From Rallus limicola (taxonomy: Eukaryota > Chordata > Aves > Gruiformes > Rallidae), in contig JAKCOZ010000105.1 of assembly GCA_022605955.1 (NCBI GenBank), positions 496,001-560,000 on the forward strand: a DNA stretch of 64,000 nucleotides, written 5' to 3'. Below the pieces are notes generated by a model that saw nothing but the letters and a program-made list of their open reading frames with translations, was not told the DNA's origin and searched no databases. Each line of letters starts with the position of its first letter. Within the stretch, counting starts at the first letter, position 1. Position numbers and translations under genes: made by a program. This document shows, in pieces, positions 62,514-64,000 of the stretch.

Positions 62514-64000
62514 AGGAGGATTAGCCCACAGGGAAACTTTGTTTCAAACCCAGGCTGCAGCCTGGCCCTGCCCCCCAGCCCAGCTGATGCCAGTTTGAGG
62601 AGCAGGGCCTGCCACTGGCCCCCAGCCCTGAGGGATGTGCCACGGTGGGGACGCCGATGGGTGGGACACAGAGACCCACAGCTTCCATCAGATGTAAAAC
62701 CACCTGCTGAACCAAGCGCCTCCTCCCAAAAACCTTCACAGCTCACCCTACATATCCTCAGCTGGATCCTCTCTGTCTGAGGATGGGAAGGAGTGTCCAC
62801 CTCTCCCAGCTGGGCTCGGTGGGTTGGATCCCTTGTGTGCAAACAGGCTGCACCTTCCTGCGCCCTGGGAACGTTGCTGAGGCCTGTGCCAGCTCATTGC
62901 CTGACCGTTCAGCTCAGCAAATCAAAGTCTGTCTGTCCTTAGAAGGGAGGAGGGGTCAATGACAGACCATCCTGTGGCTCACAGGTCTATCTTCTCCAGC
63001 AGAACCCCTTTAAACAAGACAAGCTCCTCCTGGCCTAACAGGGAATGCTGCAAGAGGTTGAATGGTGGAACCACAAGGGAAAGAAAGCCTCCAGGCTTGA
63101 GGAAGAGCAAGAGGGGCTGCCAGGGCCAGGGAGAGTGGGACCACAGCACCATGGGCTGTGTGAGAATGCCCCAAGTTTCAGCTCCAGACCCAGAAGGGGA
63201 TGCTGCTCAGTATTGGCTCAGCCCACAGCTGGAGAACACTGTTCAGGAACCCCTTCTCATCGTGATGCAGGGTGCATTTAACAAGCTCCAGCAAGGGCTG
63301 CTATACCTCAGCAGGTGCTGCTGGCCACCCACAGCACAGCAACCCTGCCTGGGAGGCACAGGAAAGGAACTGTGCAAGGTGGCACAGAGACAGCATCCTT
63401 GCCCATCCAGGACCTGGAGTGGCAAGAGCAAAGGGCACAGTTCCCTGGGCAAACTGGGCACCAGCCCTGTTCCCGAAGAGGGGATGCAAGCACTCAAACC
63501 TGTGGAACATCCTCATCTTGATGATGGGACTGCTGTGCATTATTTGGGCTGGAGATTCTGCACCAATGTCACCATGGCAGGCAGGAAGAACAGGAGCGCA
63601 CCTGATGGATGCTGTGCTGTCAGGGGTAAGACTGGGCCACAGGATAGAGAACAGAATTTGGAGGTAGAAGGAAACCAACTCCCAAACTGAATACCTTCTC
63701 TATTTAAGGCAGCAGGATCACAGTCACACACTGTTTACAGCTGGTGAGTTTACACAGCTTTAATTCCAGTGTAGTCTCAGCTTGGAGGGTTTGGTCACAC
63801 TCTGCCCATTAGCAAGGTCGGTCTGCCTACTGATAAGCATCAATTCTTAAAAACCTTATCCTCTGTCTTTTTAACCTTTACCAGTAGCTTGGGGAAAGGC
63901 AGGGGGTCGAGGCAGCTCTGATAAGCTCCTTATTACTTCTGTTGCTATTCCCACTGGGGCCGGGAGCTCCTGACAGCACCCCTCAGGGCTGCAGTACTGC
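62514..64000. other. Right end of the window, no gene seen
   Basis: A plus-strand open frame of about 240 codons at 62959-63690 shows no domain or coherent composition and is treated as chance. The last 170 bp contain a GATA-site cluster, listed separately. Confidence 0.5.
63832..63925. promoter_or_regulatory. Cluster of three GATAAG motifs
   Basis: Perfect GATAAG sites occur at 63832-63837 (plus), 63855-63860 (minus, as CTTATC) and 63920-63925 (plus), all within 94 bp. The surrounding sequence is AT-richer than its flanks. GATA-factor enhancers often have such clusters, but the sites alone do not prove function. Confidence 0.25.

Noticed and set aside
62959..63690. Plus-strand open frame of 243 codons
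   Set aside because: It shows no recognisable motif and no support from neighbouring sequence, so it is treated as chance.

Overview
This window is vertebrate nuclear DNA, almost certainly from a bird. The best evidence is a set of CR1 (chicken repeat 1) LINE fragments that end in the avian-type tail of 8-bp ATTCTGTG units. Repeat density is low, base composition is moderate, and one sharp CpG island is present. There are no operons, ribosome binding sites, phage genes or CRISPR arrays. Nearly all open frames in the window are chance frames in non-coding DNA.

Only one protein-coding gene is supported. It is the 5' end of a K+-dependent Na+/Ca2+ exchanger on the minus strand, best matched to SLC24A3 (NCKX3). 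Exon 1 (28811 down to 28691) lies inside a CpG island of about 1.2 kb. It encodes an Arg-rich N-terminus followed by a hydrophobic signal segment. Exon 2 (4881 down to 4747) encodes the glycosylated extracellular stretch that leads into the conserved NCTEP motif. The two exons join in phase across an intron of about 23.8 kb. The rest of the gene, including every ion-exchange domain, lies beyond the left edge.

Layout: 1-4746 is partial intron 2 with one well preserved CR1. 4747-4881 is exon 2. 4882-28690 is intron 1, with two older CR1 pieces and long homopolymer tracts. 28135-29340 is the CpG-island promoter with exon 1. 29341-64000 is upstream DNA where I could support no gene. That last region holds two short CR1 remnants, a G25 tract, a perfect 16-bp-stem hairpin at 43.8 kb, a pair of roughly 140-bp inverted repeats at 51.8-52.3 kb, small tandem duplications at 62.3-62.5 kb, and several AT-rich or motif-dense stretches that could be enhancers.

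The items most worth a second look are the 52-kb inverted repeat, the oppositely oriented G/C tracts about 0.8 kb either side of exon 1, and a few small open frames of non-random composition upstream of the gene. I found nothing that can honestly be called a new biological system. Homology calls rest on recalled family knowledge and reading by eye; no search was run.
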